Below are positions 25,802 through 35,870 of a DNA stretch of 64,000 nt, in pieces. Below the pieces are notes generated by a model that was not told where the DNA came from, did not search any database, and saw only the letters and a program-made list of their open reading frames with translations. The stretch spans positions 1 to 64,000 of the forward strand of contig JANYEQ010000006.1 of the NCBI GenBank assembly GCA_025363015.1, read 5' to 3'. This DNA comes from Bacteroidota bacterium (GTDB lineage Bacteria > Bacteroidota > Bacteroidia > B-17B0 > Aurantibacillaceae). The translations under genes and the position numbers were made by a program. Numbering within the stretch: the stretch's first letter is position 1; the number at the start of each line of letters is the position of its first letter.

Positions 25802-27399
25802 GTAACAGCGATATTATAAACGCTTTAGATATAACAGCAAAGTTATTAGAACTGCATAGCGAAAATTCCTTTAAAACTAAAGCTTACACCAATGCTGCCT
25901 ATAAATTAAACAAGCTACGTTATGATTTTGAAAATAAAACCGATGAAGATATTGAGCAAATAGAAGGCATTGGCAAAGGCATAGCCACAAAAATTAAAGA
26001 ATTAATTAAAACTGGTTCCACTACCGAACTAAATGATTTATACACCAAAACCCCACAAGGCGTTATACAAATGTTAAGTATAAAAGGCTTAGGACCTAAA
26101 AAAATTAGGCAGCTTTGGCAAGAATTAGAGTTAGAAAGTATTGGCGAATTATTATATGCTTGTAACGAAAATCGTTTAGTTACATTAAAAGGCTTTGGCG
26201 AAAAAACACAAACGCAAGTAAAATTAAATATAGAATTTAAATTAGCCAACAGTAATAAATTTCATTTTGCAACGCTCGAAAAACCTACTAATAATTTAGT
26301 TGCATTTATTTTAGAACAACAGCCGCAATTACAAATAGCTGTAGTTGGCCAATTAGCTCGTAAATGCGAGATAATTGACAAAATAGAAATTTTAATAGAT
26401 GGTGCACTAGAAACGGATGTTTCAGAACTTGAAAAAAACATTCCCTTAAAATTAAATTTTATAGTATGTGAGCCGCACGAATTTTTTTATAAACTAATAG
26501 AACTAACATCAACAGAACAACACTTAGAAAAAATAAATTTTAATAGCTTAACCACTACAGAATTTTTTGAAGAAGAAGAAATTTACCAAGCTTTAAATCT
26601 TCCATACATAGAACCCGAACTGCGAGAAGGATTAACAGAGGTTGATTTAGCAGAACAAAATAACCTACCACAATTAATTGAACTAAATGATTTAAAGGGT
26701 GTTTTGCATAACCATACTACCTATAGCGATGGCGTGCATACGTTAAAACAAATGGCCGATTATTGTAAAGAGTTAGGTTATGAATATTTAGGTATTTGCG
26801 ACCACTCAAAAACGGCTGTATATGCTAATGGTTTAGATATTGATAAGGTTTTACAACAGCAAAATGAGATAGATAAACTTAATTCTTCTTATCAAAATTT
26901 TAAAATTTTAAAAGGCATTGAAAGTGATATTTTAAATGATGGTAGTTTAGATTATGAAGAAGATATTTTAAAAACATTTGATTTTATTGTAGCCTCTGTG
27001 CATTCTAATTTAAAAATGAACGAAGAGAAAGCAACCGAACGCTTAATAAAAGCTATTGAAAATCCTTACACTTCAATACTCGGTCATCCAACGGGGCGGT
27101 TGTTATTAGCCCGTCAGGGTTATCCTATTAATCACAAAAAAGTAATAGATGCATGTGCGGCAAATAAGGTAAGTATTGAGTTAAACGCACATCCTTATCG
27201 TTTAGATATTGATTGGCGCTGGATACCATATTGTTTAAATAAGGGTGTAATGATTTCTATAAATCCTGATGCGCATCATAAAGAAGGCTATCACGATATG
27301 TATTATGGCATTTGTGCCGCTCGTAAAGGGCTTCTGTTTAAGGAAATGTGCTTAAATAGTTTAGGGTTAAGTGCCTTACTCTTAAAATTTCAAAAATAA
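25798..27399 (+). CDS. PolX-like protein: HhH domain, degenerate polymerase fold, PHP phosphoesterase
   Basis: This 533-residue protein has the bacterial PolX layout: helical 8-kDa and helix-hairpin-helix region (about 1-150, with EGIGKGIATKIKEL and IKGLGPKKIRQLW), a central nucleotidyltransferase-like part (150-290) and a C-terminal PHP domain. The PHP metal sites are intact: HNHTTYSDG (304-312), CDHSKT, GIESDIL, SVHSNL, GHPTGR, NAHPYRLD and PDAH. In the polymerase part, however, the GS-x-RR and paired-aspartate motifs are replaced by VGQLARKCEIIDKIEIL near 182-199. It is therefore probably a 3'-5' exonuclease or repair phosphoesterase without polymerase activity. Confidence 0.87.
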   Translation: MSNSDIINALDITAKLLELHSENSFKTKAYTNAAYKLNKLRYDFENKTDEDIEQIEGIGKGIATKIKELIKTGSTTELNDLYTKTPQGVIQMLSIKGLGPKKIRQLWQELELESIGELLYACNENRLVTLKGFGEKTQTQVKLNIEFKLANSNKFHFATLEKPTNNLVAFILEQQPQLQIAVVGQLARKCEIIDKIEILIDGALETDVSELEKNIPLKLNFIVCEPHEFFYKLIELTSTEQHLEKINFNSLTTTEFFEEEEIYQALNLPYIEPELREGLTEVDLAEQNNLPQLIELNDLKGVLHNHTTYSDGVHTLKQMADYCKELGYEYLGICDHSKTAVYANGLDIDKVLQQQNEIDKLNSSYQNFKILKGIESDILNDGSLDYEEDILKTFDFIVASVHSNLKMNEEKATERLIKAIENPYTSILGHPTGRLLLARQGYPINHKKVIDACAANKVSIELNAHPYRLDIDWRWIPYCLNKGVMISINPDAHHKEGYHDMYYGICAARKGLLFKEMCLNSLGLSALLLKFQK

Positions 27400-27401
27400 T
27401 T

Positions 27402-27836
27402 TTACTTTCCTGTACTACCAAAGCCTCCAGCGCCCCTGCGGCTTTCTTCTAATACCTCAACTTGCTGCCACGTTATCTGTTCATGTTTTGCAATTACTAA
27501 TTGTGCAATGCGCTCGCCATCATTTACACTAAAATCATCGCTACTCAAATTAACCAACAAAACCTTTACTTCTCCTCTGTAATCAGCATCAATAGTGCCG
27601 GGCGAGTTAAGAACCGTTATGCCATTTTTAAATGCTAATCCGCTACGAGGCCTAATTTGCGCTTCGTAACCTTCTGGTAATTCAATAAATAAGCCTGTTG
27701 AAACCAATTGGCGTTGCAAAGGTTTTAAAACTATAGGTTCTGTAATGTTTGCCTTTAAATCTAGGCCTGCTGCTAAAGCGGTAGCGTAATGAGGTAATTC
27801 GTGTTTACTTTTATTAATTACTTTAAGCGTTAGCAT
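27402..27836 (-). CDS. dut: dUTP diphosphatase
   Basis: This 144-residue trimeric dUTPase hydrolyses dUTP to dUMP and pyrophosphate. All five motifs are seen: [34 protein letters not shown] with the catalytic aspartate, GERIAQLVI, and the C-terminal P-loop-like [11 protein letters not shown]. Its start overlaps the end of the flippase gene by 14 bases, so it is the second gene of that operon. It converges with the PHP gene with a 2-base gap. Confidence 0.97.
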   Translation of the reverse strand: MLTLKVINKSKHELPHYATALAAGLDLKANITEPIVLKPLQRQLVSTGLFIELPEGYEAQIRPRSGLAFKNGITVLNSPGTIDADYRGEVKVLLVNLSSDDFSVNDGERIAQLVIAKHEQITWQQVEVLEESRRGAGGFGSTGK

Positions 27837-29319
27837 GTGTATTTATTTTTTTTAGATTATTAATTTCTAACTTATAAACCACAAAAGCAAAAATTACTAC
27901 TAACATATTATTCAACATTAATTTAATAATAGTAGATTCTATTGCAGAATACGAACACGAAATTAAAAACAACAGGCCAACTAACAAACCATAAACTGTT
28001 ATAGCTTTTAAATTATATTTTATTGGAAAATATTTTTGTCCTAATATGTACGATAAAATCATCATGCCTGCATAGGCCGCTAATGTGGCCCAAGCACAGG
28101 CTATATAGGAATATTTAGGGACAAAAATTACATTTATAATAATAGTTATTGCCGCGCCAAACAAGGCAATTATAGCGCCAAATTTTGTTTGCCCACTTAA
28201 TTTATACCAATACGATAAATTATATACTACACCCAAACATAAATTTGCTACTAATAAAATAGGTACTACTTTTAAACCTTCCCAATAAGGTTCGGCAACT
28301 AAGTATTTTATCCAATGCAAATTCATTAAGGTGCCAAATAATAAAAATAGGCAAAAAATTATAAAAAATTTCATTACAACAGCATACATGTTTTTAGAAT
28401 CTTTATCCTTTACTTTTCCAAAAAAGAAGGGTTCTGCCGCAAACCTAAACGCTTGAATAAAAATAGTCATTAAAATAGCAATTTTATAACAAGCACCGTA
28501 AATGCCTTGTGCAATTTGGGCTTCAGACTTATCAGCCATTAATTTACTTAAAATAATACGGTCTAACACTTCGTTAATCATTCCTGCTAAACCTAAAATT
28601 ATTAAGGGCCAGGTGTAAGTAAGCATTTCTTTTAAAAGATCTTTATTAATATAAAATTTTAAAGTACTAAATTGTTTACTCAACAAAATTAACGTAAAAA
28701 TATTAGCTAAAAGGTTGGCTAAAAAACAATAACCAATGCCAATTTCGGGCTTATAAAGTGTAGCGAAAAAATTCTGTTCATTATTATCGTAAGCATTTTT
28801 ACACACCTTAACAAAAAATAATGTTAAGCCAAAATTTACAATTACATTAGTCAATTTAATTATTGAAAATTTGAGTGCTTTGTTTTCGGTGCGTAATTTT
28901 GCAAAGGGAATTGCCGTGATAGCGTCGGTACCAATTATTAAAATACACCAAACTATAAATTGTACTGGGTATATGGCATTTGGTGTTGAAAGTACCCCTG
29001 CAATGGGCACTGAAAGGGCTAATAAAATTACACTAAGTACAAATGTTGAGGTAATTAACGAGAGTACAGCTGTATTAAAAACACTTTGCTTATCTTCTAA
29101 TTTAGAGTTAAAATTAAAAAACGTAGTCTCCATTCCATATATAAAAATTATGTTTAAAAACGAAATATAGGCATACAGCAAGCTGTTAATACCATATTCG
29201 GCTGGTAAAAACTCACGTGTTAAAATAGGGGTTAAAAAATAATTTAAAAAACGGGGCAGTATTGTTCCTAAACCATAAATTACAGTTTGACCAGCTAATT
29301 TTTTTAAAGGATTACTCAC
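27823..29319 (-). CDS. Polysaccharide flippase (Wzx/MurJ-like, MOP superfamily)
   Basis: This 498-residue protein has about 14 hydrophobic helices and the opening [41 protein letters not shown], typical of Bacteroidota oligosaccharide flippases that move lipid-linked sugars across the inner membrane. The frame is open to a TTG at 29346, but relatives begin at the [11 protein letters not shown] text. The GTG at 29319 gives that start and leaves room for a promoter. dut follows in overlap; no sugar-biosynthesis genes are near, so the cargo is unknown. Confidence 0.85.
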   Translation of the reverse strand: MSNPLKKLAGQTVIYGLGTILPRFLNYFLTPILTREFLPAEYGINSLLYAYISFLNIIFIYGMETTFFNFNSKLEDKQSVFNTAVLSLITSTFVLSVILLALSVPIAGVLSTPNAIYPVQFIVWCILIIGTDAITAIPFAKLRTENKALKFSIIKLTNVIVNFGLTLFFVKVCKNAYDNNEQNFFATLYKPEIGIGYCFLANLLANIFTLILLSKQFSTLKFYINKDLLKEMLTYTWPLIILGLAGMINEVLDRIILSKLMADKSEAQIAQGIYGACYKIAILMTIFIQAFRFAAEPFFFGKVKDKDSKNMYAVVMKFFIIFCLFLLFGTLMNLHWIKYLVAEPYWEGLKVVPILLVANLCLGVVYNLSYWYKLSGQTKFGAIIALFGAAITIIINVIFVPKYSYIACAWATLAAYAGMMILSYILGQKYFPIKYNLKAITVYGLLVGLLFLISCSYSAIESTIIKLMLNNMLVVIFAFVVYKLEINNLKKINTHANA

Positions 29320-29391
29320 AATTTTCTTTCTACATAAAATTACCAAGAGTTTTAAGATAAATTATAAGCAATAAAAATACTTTTTAACGAT

Positions 29392-29424
29392 TTTAGTTTA
29401 ATAACGTATCTTTACTAAACTAAA
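29392..29424. repeat. Inverted repeat just upstream of the radical SAM gene
   Basis: Perfect 9-base arms TTTAGTTTA (29392-29400) and TAAACTAAA (29416-29424) enclose 15 bases and end 2 bases before the ATG at 29427. It could be an operator or a 5' mRNA hairpin. The AT-rich arms make chance plausible. Confidence 0.35.
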
Positions 29425-29426
29425 CC

Positions 29427-31094
29427 ATGCAAGTATTATTAACAACTCTTAACGCAAAATACATTCATCTTAATTTAGCAATTAGGTTGTTTTACGAACT
29501 ATTCAAAAAAAATCACAACCTTCATTTAAAAGAATTTACCATAAAAGAAGATAAAGATGCTATTGCCAATTACTCTAAAGATTTTACGGTGGTTGCCTTT
29601 AGCTGTTATATTTGGAATATTACACAAACTATAGAAGTGTGTAAAAAAATCAAAGCGTTAAATCCAAATACAAAAATTTTGTTAGGCGGACCCGAGGTTA
29701 GTTATGAGTGGCAAGAAGTGATTGCTTTAGATTGTGTTGATTATATAATTACTGGCGAAGGCGAAATTCCTTTAGAGCAATTTTTAAATAACTTTCCTAC
29801 TCAGTTGCAGGCCGTTAGTAATTTAGTACGAAAAGAAAACGGTACTGTAATCCACAATCAAAAAGCCGAAACCTTTGATTTAATAAGATATAAAGATATT
29901 AATCCTTATATAAATGATAGCCCCGAGGAATTAAACAACAAGGTATGCTACATTGAAACATCACGCGGATGCCCTTATAAATGCGAGTTTTGCTTAGCCA
30001 GTTTAGATAATAAAGTACGTTATTTGCCAAATGATACCATTAAACAACATTTGCTTTATTTGATGCAACATGGTAAAACGATTAAGTTTTTAGATAGAAC
30101 CTTTAATATTAAAAAAGATTTTACGCTTGATATTTTTAAGTTTATTTTAGAACATCATCGCCCCGAAAATGTTTTTCAATTTGAAATTACAGCCGATATT
30201 TTACACCAAGATATTATTAATTATATTAACGAAAAGGTGCCAAAAGGCTTATTTCGCTTTGAAATTGGAATACAAACCGTAAACCAAAAAGCAAATTTAG
30301 AAGTAAGTCGCAAACAAAATTTTGATAAAACAAAAAATATCATCTTAGCTCTCAATCATAAAGTAGAAATGCACTTAGATTTAATTGTGGGCTTGCCTTT
30401 AGATTATTGGGAGGATATAAAATACAGTATTGAAGAAGTTTTTAAACTGCATCCGCCCGAAATGCAGCTGGGTTTTTTAAAATTTTTAAAAGGTACTCCT
30501 ATGCGGGATAAGGCGCAACACGGTTTTATTTTTGATCCCAGTCCCCCTTACCAGTTAATAGAAAGTAACTATTTAAGCAAACAAAAACTTGCAGATATTG
30601 TAAAGTTAGAAAATGCCCTAGAAATTTATTGGAACGATAAGCGAGGAACAAATTTATTAAAATATGCATCTCAACACTATAGTGTTTTTGAGTTTTTACT
30701 AGAATTAGGTAAATACTTTGGTACCGTTAGAGATTATCATAAATATAGTTTAGACGATGTATATACTATTGCTGCTGCCTTTGTAGATAAAAATTACACA
30801 AACGATAAAATTTTAAAACAGCTCATTGCCATTGATTATTATGTTCATCATAAAGTAAAGCCAAAGCCATTAATTTTAGAGGATTTAGAGCGCCCTTTAA
30901 AAATTAAACTAATTGAAACATTAAAACTTAACCATCACAAATACCGCTTTGTGATTTTACCTTTAACCTTTAATTACGAAATTTTTGATCAAGAAAATAG
31001 AATTGTTTTAGAGGATTATAATTTAATAATACAATACAATGGTGTTACAAAGGCTAGCGTTTTAAAGCATAAAACAGAGGGTGCTTTAGTATAA
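29427..31094 (+). CDS. B12-binding-domain radical SAM protein
   Basis: The 555 residues include an N-terminal cobalamin-binding Rossmann fold (about 1-130, with ILLGGPEVSYEW), then a radical SAM barrel with the cluster cysteines C182, C186 and C189 (SRGCPYKCEFC). Then come a SAM-binding region (FRFEIGIQTVN, DLIVGLPLDYWEDI) and a C-terminal DUF4080-like extension (about 390-555). No DxHxxG cobalamin loop is obvious, as in many of this class. The reaction is unknown, though relatives perform methylations or ring formation. Monocistronic; divergent from the flippase. Confidence 0.88.
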   Translation: MQVLLTTLNAKYIHLNLAIRLFYELFKKNHNLHLKEFTIKEDKDAIANYSKDFTVVAFSCYIWNITQTIEVCKKIKALNPNTKILLGGPEVSYEWQEVIALDCVDYIITGEGEIPLEQFLNNFPTQLQAVSNLVRKENGTVIHNQKAETFDLIRYKDINPYINDSPEELNNKVCYIETSRGCPYKCEFCLASLDNKVRYLPNDTIKQHLLYLMQHGKTIKFLDRTFNIKKDFTLDIFKFILEHHRPENVFQFEITADILHQDIINYINEKVPKGLFRFEIGIQTVNQKANLEVSRKQNFDKTKNIILALNHKVEMHLDLIVGLPLDYWEDIKYSIEEVFKLHPPEMQLGFLKFLKGTPMRDKAQHGFIFDPSPPYQLIESNYLSKQKLADIVKLENALEIYWNDKRGTNLLKYASQHYSVFEFLLELGKYFGTVRDYHKYSLDDVYTIAAAFVDKNYTNDKILKQLIAIDYYVHHKVKPKPLILEDLERPLKIKLIETLKLNHHKYRFVILPLTFNYEIFDQENRIVLEDYNLIIQYNGVTKASVLKHKTEGALV

Positions 31095-31115
31095 ATACTT
31101 TTTAAATAACCTATA

Positions 31116-33419
31116 CTAATTTAACAAAGTAACATGCCCTGTAAACATTTTTGGGATGCCTTTTTGGTAGCCGTTTGAAAACTTTAATGATATTTGATAC
31201 ACATAAACCCCCAACTCACAGTCTTGCCCTTTGTATTTACCATCCCAACCCTGATTTGGGTCATTTGTTTCTGCTATTTTTTGCCCCCAACGATTAAAAA
31301 TTAGCATTTTAAAATCATAAAAATTAATGCCTTTTGGTATAAATATATCGTTTAATCCATCAGCATTTAAAGGCGTAAACGTATTTGGTATATAAACTAC
31401 TGGTGCATCTTTTATTTCAACTGCTTTGGTAATAGAATCTACACAATTATTAATAGTAGAAACCACTAACGTTACATTAAATGTAGCAACATCATAAAAT
31501 AAATGCGAAGGATGAGTTTGTGTTGATACTTCTTGGTCGCCAAAATTCCAATGAGAGCTCGTAAAGTTGATAGATGTATTTTGAAAATCAATTTTAGGGT
31601 TTAATATATCTACATCTCCTATTTGTGGCGAAAATATAAAACTTGCCGTTGGCTTTTTATAAACGGTTATAAAATTATTTTTTACAACAGAATTTACACA
31701 ACCACTATCTGAGGTGGCTATTAACGTTACATTATAAATACCCGCTTCAGTATATATTATAGTAGGGCTAACTAAATTAGAGGTTGCGACTTGAGAAAAT
31801 TGCCATTGATAACTAGTTATAGTTGGGTTAGACGCTGATTGATTAATAAAATTTACTAATAAGGGTTGGCAGCCTTGTTTAATATCAGCATTAAAATTTA
31901 CTACAGGTAATTGGTTTACGTTAATGTAAACGGTATCTTTTGTAATACAATTGTTTTTATCAGTTAAAGTACTAATGTACTGCGTACTAATGTTTGGCGT
32001 TACTGCTAAGGTGCTTGTAGCATTTGTTAAATTAGTAAATGTAGGGCCCGTACTCCAATTTAAAACATAAGGCTTTATACCACCAGCGTAATTTGAAATT
32101 AATTGTATGGTTTGGTTTTTACAAATAGAATAATCTGACGCTGTTAACCCTTGTACTAACAATGATGGCTCAAAAACTTGTACGTTGTTAATTGTATCCT
32201 TACAACCTAGTGCATCTGAAGCAATAATGGTATAAGTGCCTGCCACTAAATTTGTTTTTATAGTATCGGTTGATATTACTGAATTCCAACTATATGAATT
32301 ACCATCATAACCTACTGTTGATGAAAATTGGATAACCCCATTACTTTGCCCAAAACAAATTACACTATCTACGTTTAACAACGTAATGCTAAGTTGCTTA
32401 AACTCCCCTAAAGTAAAAACGCCGTAATTTGTATTTGTGGTAACAGTTTGTTCGTTTAAAGTTGAATTATTACTGCCACCAATAGGCATCCAAACACCCG
32501 AATTATAATGCCAAGTATTTAATATGGATTCTGTAATTACATTAGTGCTAGCGGCACTTGTATTCCACTCATTATCTACATAGGTATATTTTGTATTAAC
32601 AACGGGCGTTGTTGCATAATTATTTGCATTAATTACCCAAAACCTATCTAGCATTTTTGTAGCATGTTCTGTACCACAATTATTAATTAAATTATTAACC
32701 CCTGTAGGTAAAGGGCGATTATTAATAGCTACTGCGGGGTTGGTAGGATAGGTAGATGCACTTATACTGCCAATACCCGTTTGTGTACCTGCACCAGATA
32801 TTGAATAATAATACGGAATATAAGATGCTGTGGTTGTACCAAAGGGAAACTCATAATTACCTATATTACTAGCCAATCGCCAATCAATGGTTCCATAACC
32901 AGGTGCAGCAGGAGTTTCGCTAATAATGTAACCGCTTGTTCTAATAATAGCTGCTGGTAAAGGATTAGTAACGATTAACGTATTGCTATTTAAATCTAAA
33001 GGGCGAGATGTTAAATTTAAAATACCGTTTGTGCCGCCTACAAACGTATTGATATTTAATATTTTTGTGTTAGTACCTACCAGTGTTAAATTATTAAAAG
33101 TAGTAGGGGTTGTCCCTTTAATTACCTGTAACGCTCCATTTAATACAACATTACCTAAAGTTGGTGTTAATGCTGATGAGGTTGAGTTATTTGTCCAATC
33201 TCCTGATAAAGTAATGCTGCCCGAATTGGCTATTAATCCTATATTTGAACCATTATCTGTATTTATTACCTCTCCTTGTACAAAAACTAATCCTCCAGTT
33301 TGAACGGTTATTGCGCTCCCACTATTAAAAAACTCGTTTTGACAAAAACCAGTATTTGAAAAAATAATAAAAAGATAAAAAATCTTTAGTTTATGTTGTA
33401 TACATTTTATATCAATCAT
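31116..33419 (-). CDS. Secreted PKD / SprB-repeat protein with CHU_C gliding-type C-terminus
   Basis: This 767-residue exported protein has a signal peptide (ending TGFCQ, about 27). A beta-rich N-terminal half is followed by a SprB-like repeat (about 350-425, ICFGQSNGVIQF ... LVAGTYTIIASDALGCKD) and two PKD-type domains (about 505-680, SYQWQFSQ and SSHWNFGDQ). The C-terminus is a CHU_C domain (IPNTFTPLNADGLNDIF ... FNRWGQKIAETNDPNQGWDGKYKG) that sends proteins through type IX secretion to the surface. Likely an adhesin or matrix protein. It follows the collar-domain protein by 4 bases and is probably cotranscribed. Confidence 0.88.
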   Translation of the reverse strand: MIDIKCIQHKLKIFYLFIIFSNTGFCQNEFFNSGSAITVQTGGLVFVQGEVINTDNGSNIGLIANSGSITLSGDWTNNSTSSALTPTLGNVVLNGALQVIKGTTPTTFNNLTLVGTNTKILNINTFVGGTNGILNLTSRPLDLNSNTLIVTNPLPAAIIRTSGYIISETPAAPGYGTIDWRLASNIGNYEFPFGTTTASYIPYYYSISGAGTQTGIGSISASTYPTNPAVAINNRPLPTGVNNLINNCGTEHATKMLDRFWVINANNYATTPVVNTKYTYVDNEWNTSAASTNVITESILNTWHYNSGVWMPIGGSNNSTLNEQTVTTNTNYGVFTLGEFKQLSITLLNVDSVICFGQSNGVIQFSSTVGYDGNSYSWNSVISTDTIKTNLVAGTYTIIASDALGCKDTINNVQVFEPSLLVQGLTASDYSICKNQTIQLISNYAGGIKPYVLNWSTGPTFTNLTNATSTLAVTPNISTQYISTLTDKNNCITKDTVYINVNQLPVVNFNADIKQGCQPLLVNFINQSASNPTITSYQWQFSQVATSNLVSPTIIYTEAGIYNVTLIATSDSGCVNSVVKNNFITVYKKPTASFIFSPQIGDVDILNPKIDFQNTSINFTSSHWNFGDQEVSTQTHPSHLFYDVATFNVTLVVSTINNCVDSITKAVEIKDAPVVYIPNTFTPLNADGLNDIFIPKGINFYDFKMLIFNRWGQKIAETNDPNQGWDGKYKGQDCELGVYVYQISLKFSNGYQKGIPKMFTGHVTLLN

Positions 33420-33423
33420 TTTT

Positions 33424-35517
33424 TTAATACTTAATACAAGGCATTAGGGCAACGTTTCTTGGCCTCGATCCACTAATCATTCCTTGTGCATTTGCGCCCG
33501 AATATACTACCCAATTACCAACAGGTGATGCGGCATTGCCCCTCCCCCAATAAGCGTTGGGAATAGAACCAACGGTTGCAGTTGGCCAAGGATCTGATAA
33601 GGCCGTTGCCGCGTTATCCATTGAAAAATCTGTATCCTGAGCAGCTGCGCCAGCAGTATCGTCGTGAACAAGTGGCGATGGGCTTTGAAACGTTCCTATT
33701 ACCCTTCCTGGATCGGAACCCTTACCGTTATCAAAACTTCTAATAAACTCTCCCCTTAAATCAGGCAAATTAAACGTAGTGCTACCATTACCAGCTCCGT
33801 ATGTAATGCCAATAGCATTAAAAAGTTCGGCGTATGTTGTGCGGTTTACTGCAGCACCATTACACTCTAAATAACCATTAGGAGGGGTAGTATTTGCAAA
33901 ATATTGTACAGTTCCTGCAGGGTTATTTGCACAATCCCATTTTGTTCCGTCCCAATAGTAAAAGCCCAAAAGGTTGGTATCATATACTTGCAAACCGGCA
34001 ATAGGCGCAACAATTGCTTTTCTTTGCGCACTAGTCATACGAGGCATTGCAAAGCCATTAGTAGTACTTACAACATCTAAAAAGGCTTGTGGAGCAGCTG
34101 TGCCAACTCCAACATTGCCGCCATAAGGATTAATGGACAAAACGCCTGTTGTAACCGCATTTTCTATAGCTGGTGGCGCACTACCTGCTGGTGTATAAAA
34201 TTGAATAACACCAACTGTATTGGCATCAAATGTAATGTGAGAGTTAGAATTATTATCGTAAATTCTTAAACTATTGTCGGTAAAGGGTTTTAAGTTATCT
34301 ACAAAAATACTTGTGGCAGAGCGCCCAACACCATAATTGCTTGGTGCAAAAACATTATCAGCTACATACGCATCGCCATTTAAGACGTCAAATTTTGCAC
34401 GGGGAACATTAGTGCCTACGCCTACGTAACCATTGCCTTTAGCCGTTAATACTGGGCTTCCGGCAACTCCCTGCGCCCCTGTAGACGCATCAAAAATAGT
34501 ATTACTTGTACCTGTAGCTAGTATTTTTACCGCTAAACCATCTGCGTTGCCTAACACACTTTGATTATAAAATATTCCAGCATAACCCCCATTATTTAAT
34601 CGCCATGATAAAGAGGCACCCCCGCCAGCATTTGCATTTATTCCTTGGCCATCTGAACCAATAGTATTTAAAAAGGCGCCTTGCATATTATGAAAAAGCC
34701 CTACGGTTGATAACCTTGCATGCTCAATATTGTTAGCTCTAAATACCAAATCATTATTATCGGTGGTTCCTAAAAAATTAGTGGCTGGGCTAGTACCTGC
34801 GTTGCCTAATAAATTCCAAAATGTACCATTACTTGGTGTCCAGTTTGTGCCATTAAATTGTAATATTTGTCCTGCGGTTGGCGTAACGGCTGATACTGGT
34901 GTTGTTTGTAAACCTGTAACAGTTAAAGTGGGGTAAGTACCCATTACATCCACCGAGCCTGGCGGTAATGGTGGCACGCAAAGCGATTGCCATGAAATTG
35001 TGCCGGCATTATAAAAAAATAAACAGTTTACCGTTATATCGTATACCAATAAGCCACTTGCGGGTGTTACAATAGCCGTACGTTGGGCGGTTGTCATACG
35101 TGGAATTAAAACTCCGCTTTGTGTTGAAACCATATCTACCAATGCCGATGCATTTGGTAAAGCCGTGCCAATACCCATATTACCCGCCGACCTAAAGCGA
35201 GCCACCTCGCTATTATTCGTTTTAAAAATTAAATCATTTGCGTTTAGTGTTCCTAAAAAATTAGCAGCGCCAATGTTAGCGTTACCGTTAATTAACCAAG
35301 CTGGTAATGGAGCAACTAAACTATCGTAAATACGACCATTAGGGCTAGCAAATACATTGCGTACTATGCCCGTACTTGTGTATACCAAGGTATCTGAACG
35401 AATGGCGCCTGTTACGTGTAATTTTGATTGGGGATTATTATTACCTATACCCACGTTTTGTGAGTATGATAAATAAGTGAAAATACAATAAACAATAACA
35501 AGTAATTTTTTTTTCAT
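33424..35517 (-). CDS. Secreted repeat protein with phage tail-collar domain
   Basis: This 697-residue protein has a signal peptide (about 1-19, ending YSQ) and then NVGIGNNNPQSKLHVTG, the repeat text of Bacteroidota tail-fibre-like surface proteins. Two copies of a longer module occur near residues 137 and 489 (GVLIPRMTTAQRTAI and GFAMPRMTSAQRKAI, each followed by xGLxVYD). Residues about 540-600 are a phage tail-collar domain (PPNGYLECNGAAVNRTTY ... FNLPDLRGEFIRSFD), and the last residues NVALMPCIKY complete it. No T9SS C-terminal domain is seen. Probably a surface fibre; no phage genes surround it. Confidence 0.83.
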   Translation of the reverse strand: MKKKLLVIVYCIFTYLSYSQNVGIGNNNPQSKLHVTGAIRSDTLVYTSTGIVRNVFASPNGRIYDSLVAPLPAWLINGNANIGAANFLGTLNANDLIFKTNNSEVARFRSAGNMGIGTALPNASALVDMVSTQSGVLIPRMTTAQRTAIVTPASGLLVYDITVNCLFFYNAGTISWQSLCVPPLPPGSVDVMGTYPTLTVTGLQTTPVSAVTPTAGQILQFNGTNWTPSNGTFWNLLGNAGTSPATNFLGTTDNNDLVFRANNIEHARLSTVGLFHNMQGAFLNTIGSDGQGINANAGGGASLSWRLNNGGYAGIFYNQSVLGNADGLAVKILATGTSNTIFDASTGAQGVAGSPVLTAKGNGYVGVGTNVPRAKFDVLNGDAYVADNVFAPSNYGVGRSATSIFVDNLKPFTDNSLRIYDNNSNSHITFDANTVGVIQFYTPAGSAPPAIENAVTTGVLSINPYGGNVGVGTAAPQAFLDVVSTTNGFAMPRMTSAQRKAIVAPIAGLQVYDTNLLGFYYWDGTKWDCANNPAGTVQYFANTTPPNGYLECNGAAVNRTTYAELFNAIGITYGAGNGSTTFNLPDLRGEFIRSFDNGKGSDPGRVIGTFQSPSPLVHDDTAGAAAQDTDFSMDNAATALSDPWPTATVGSIPNAYWGRGNAASPVGNWVVYSGANAQGMISGSRPRNVALMPCIKY

Positions 35518-35870
35518 ATTTAAAATATTATTTTAACTTTAGATAGTAACGCCCGTTTTTTTGTTACTAAAAAAAGAAATCCTTTAAAAACAAATTTATT
35601 AAAAATAAGCTTACAAGGCTAGTATTTAAATAATTAACTATTATTTAAAAACAAAAGTTTAGGTTTAAACCCTTTGGTTATTAGATTATTACATAAAAAA
35701 TATTGTTTATTTGTGTTTCTAAATCCTTTTAAATTGTTTGTTTGTTAGATACCCGGAATTAAGCCTGGATTTGTTTAAATTGGATTTTTTTAACTTCCTT
35801 AATAATTTTTTATGGAATTTAAGTGTAACTTTAATCTAAACTAAGATTATACTCATTTAAACATCTTAAC
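35518..35870. other. Intergenic region between divergent surface-protein genes
   Basis: This AT-rich stretch of 353 bases holds the two divergent promoters and no gene. On the minus strand a perfect -7 word TAAATTTG (complement of 35591-35598) could serve the collar-protein gene with a leader of about 65 bases, though its -33 partner is only a TTG 15 bases away. I found no consensus promoter for the plus-strand gene and no clear inverted repeat. Confidence 0.5.

Noticed and set aside
33424-35517. Prophage remnant suggested by the tail-collar domain
   Set aside because: No other phage gene is nearby and the protein has a signal peptide and surface-protein repeats.
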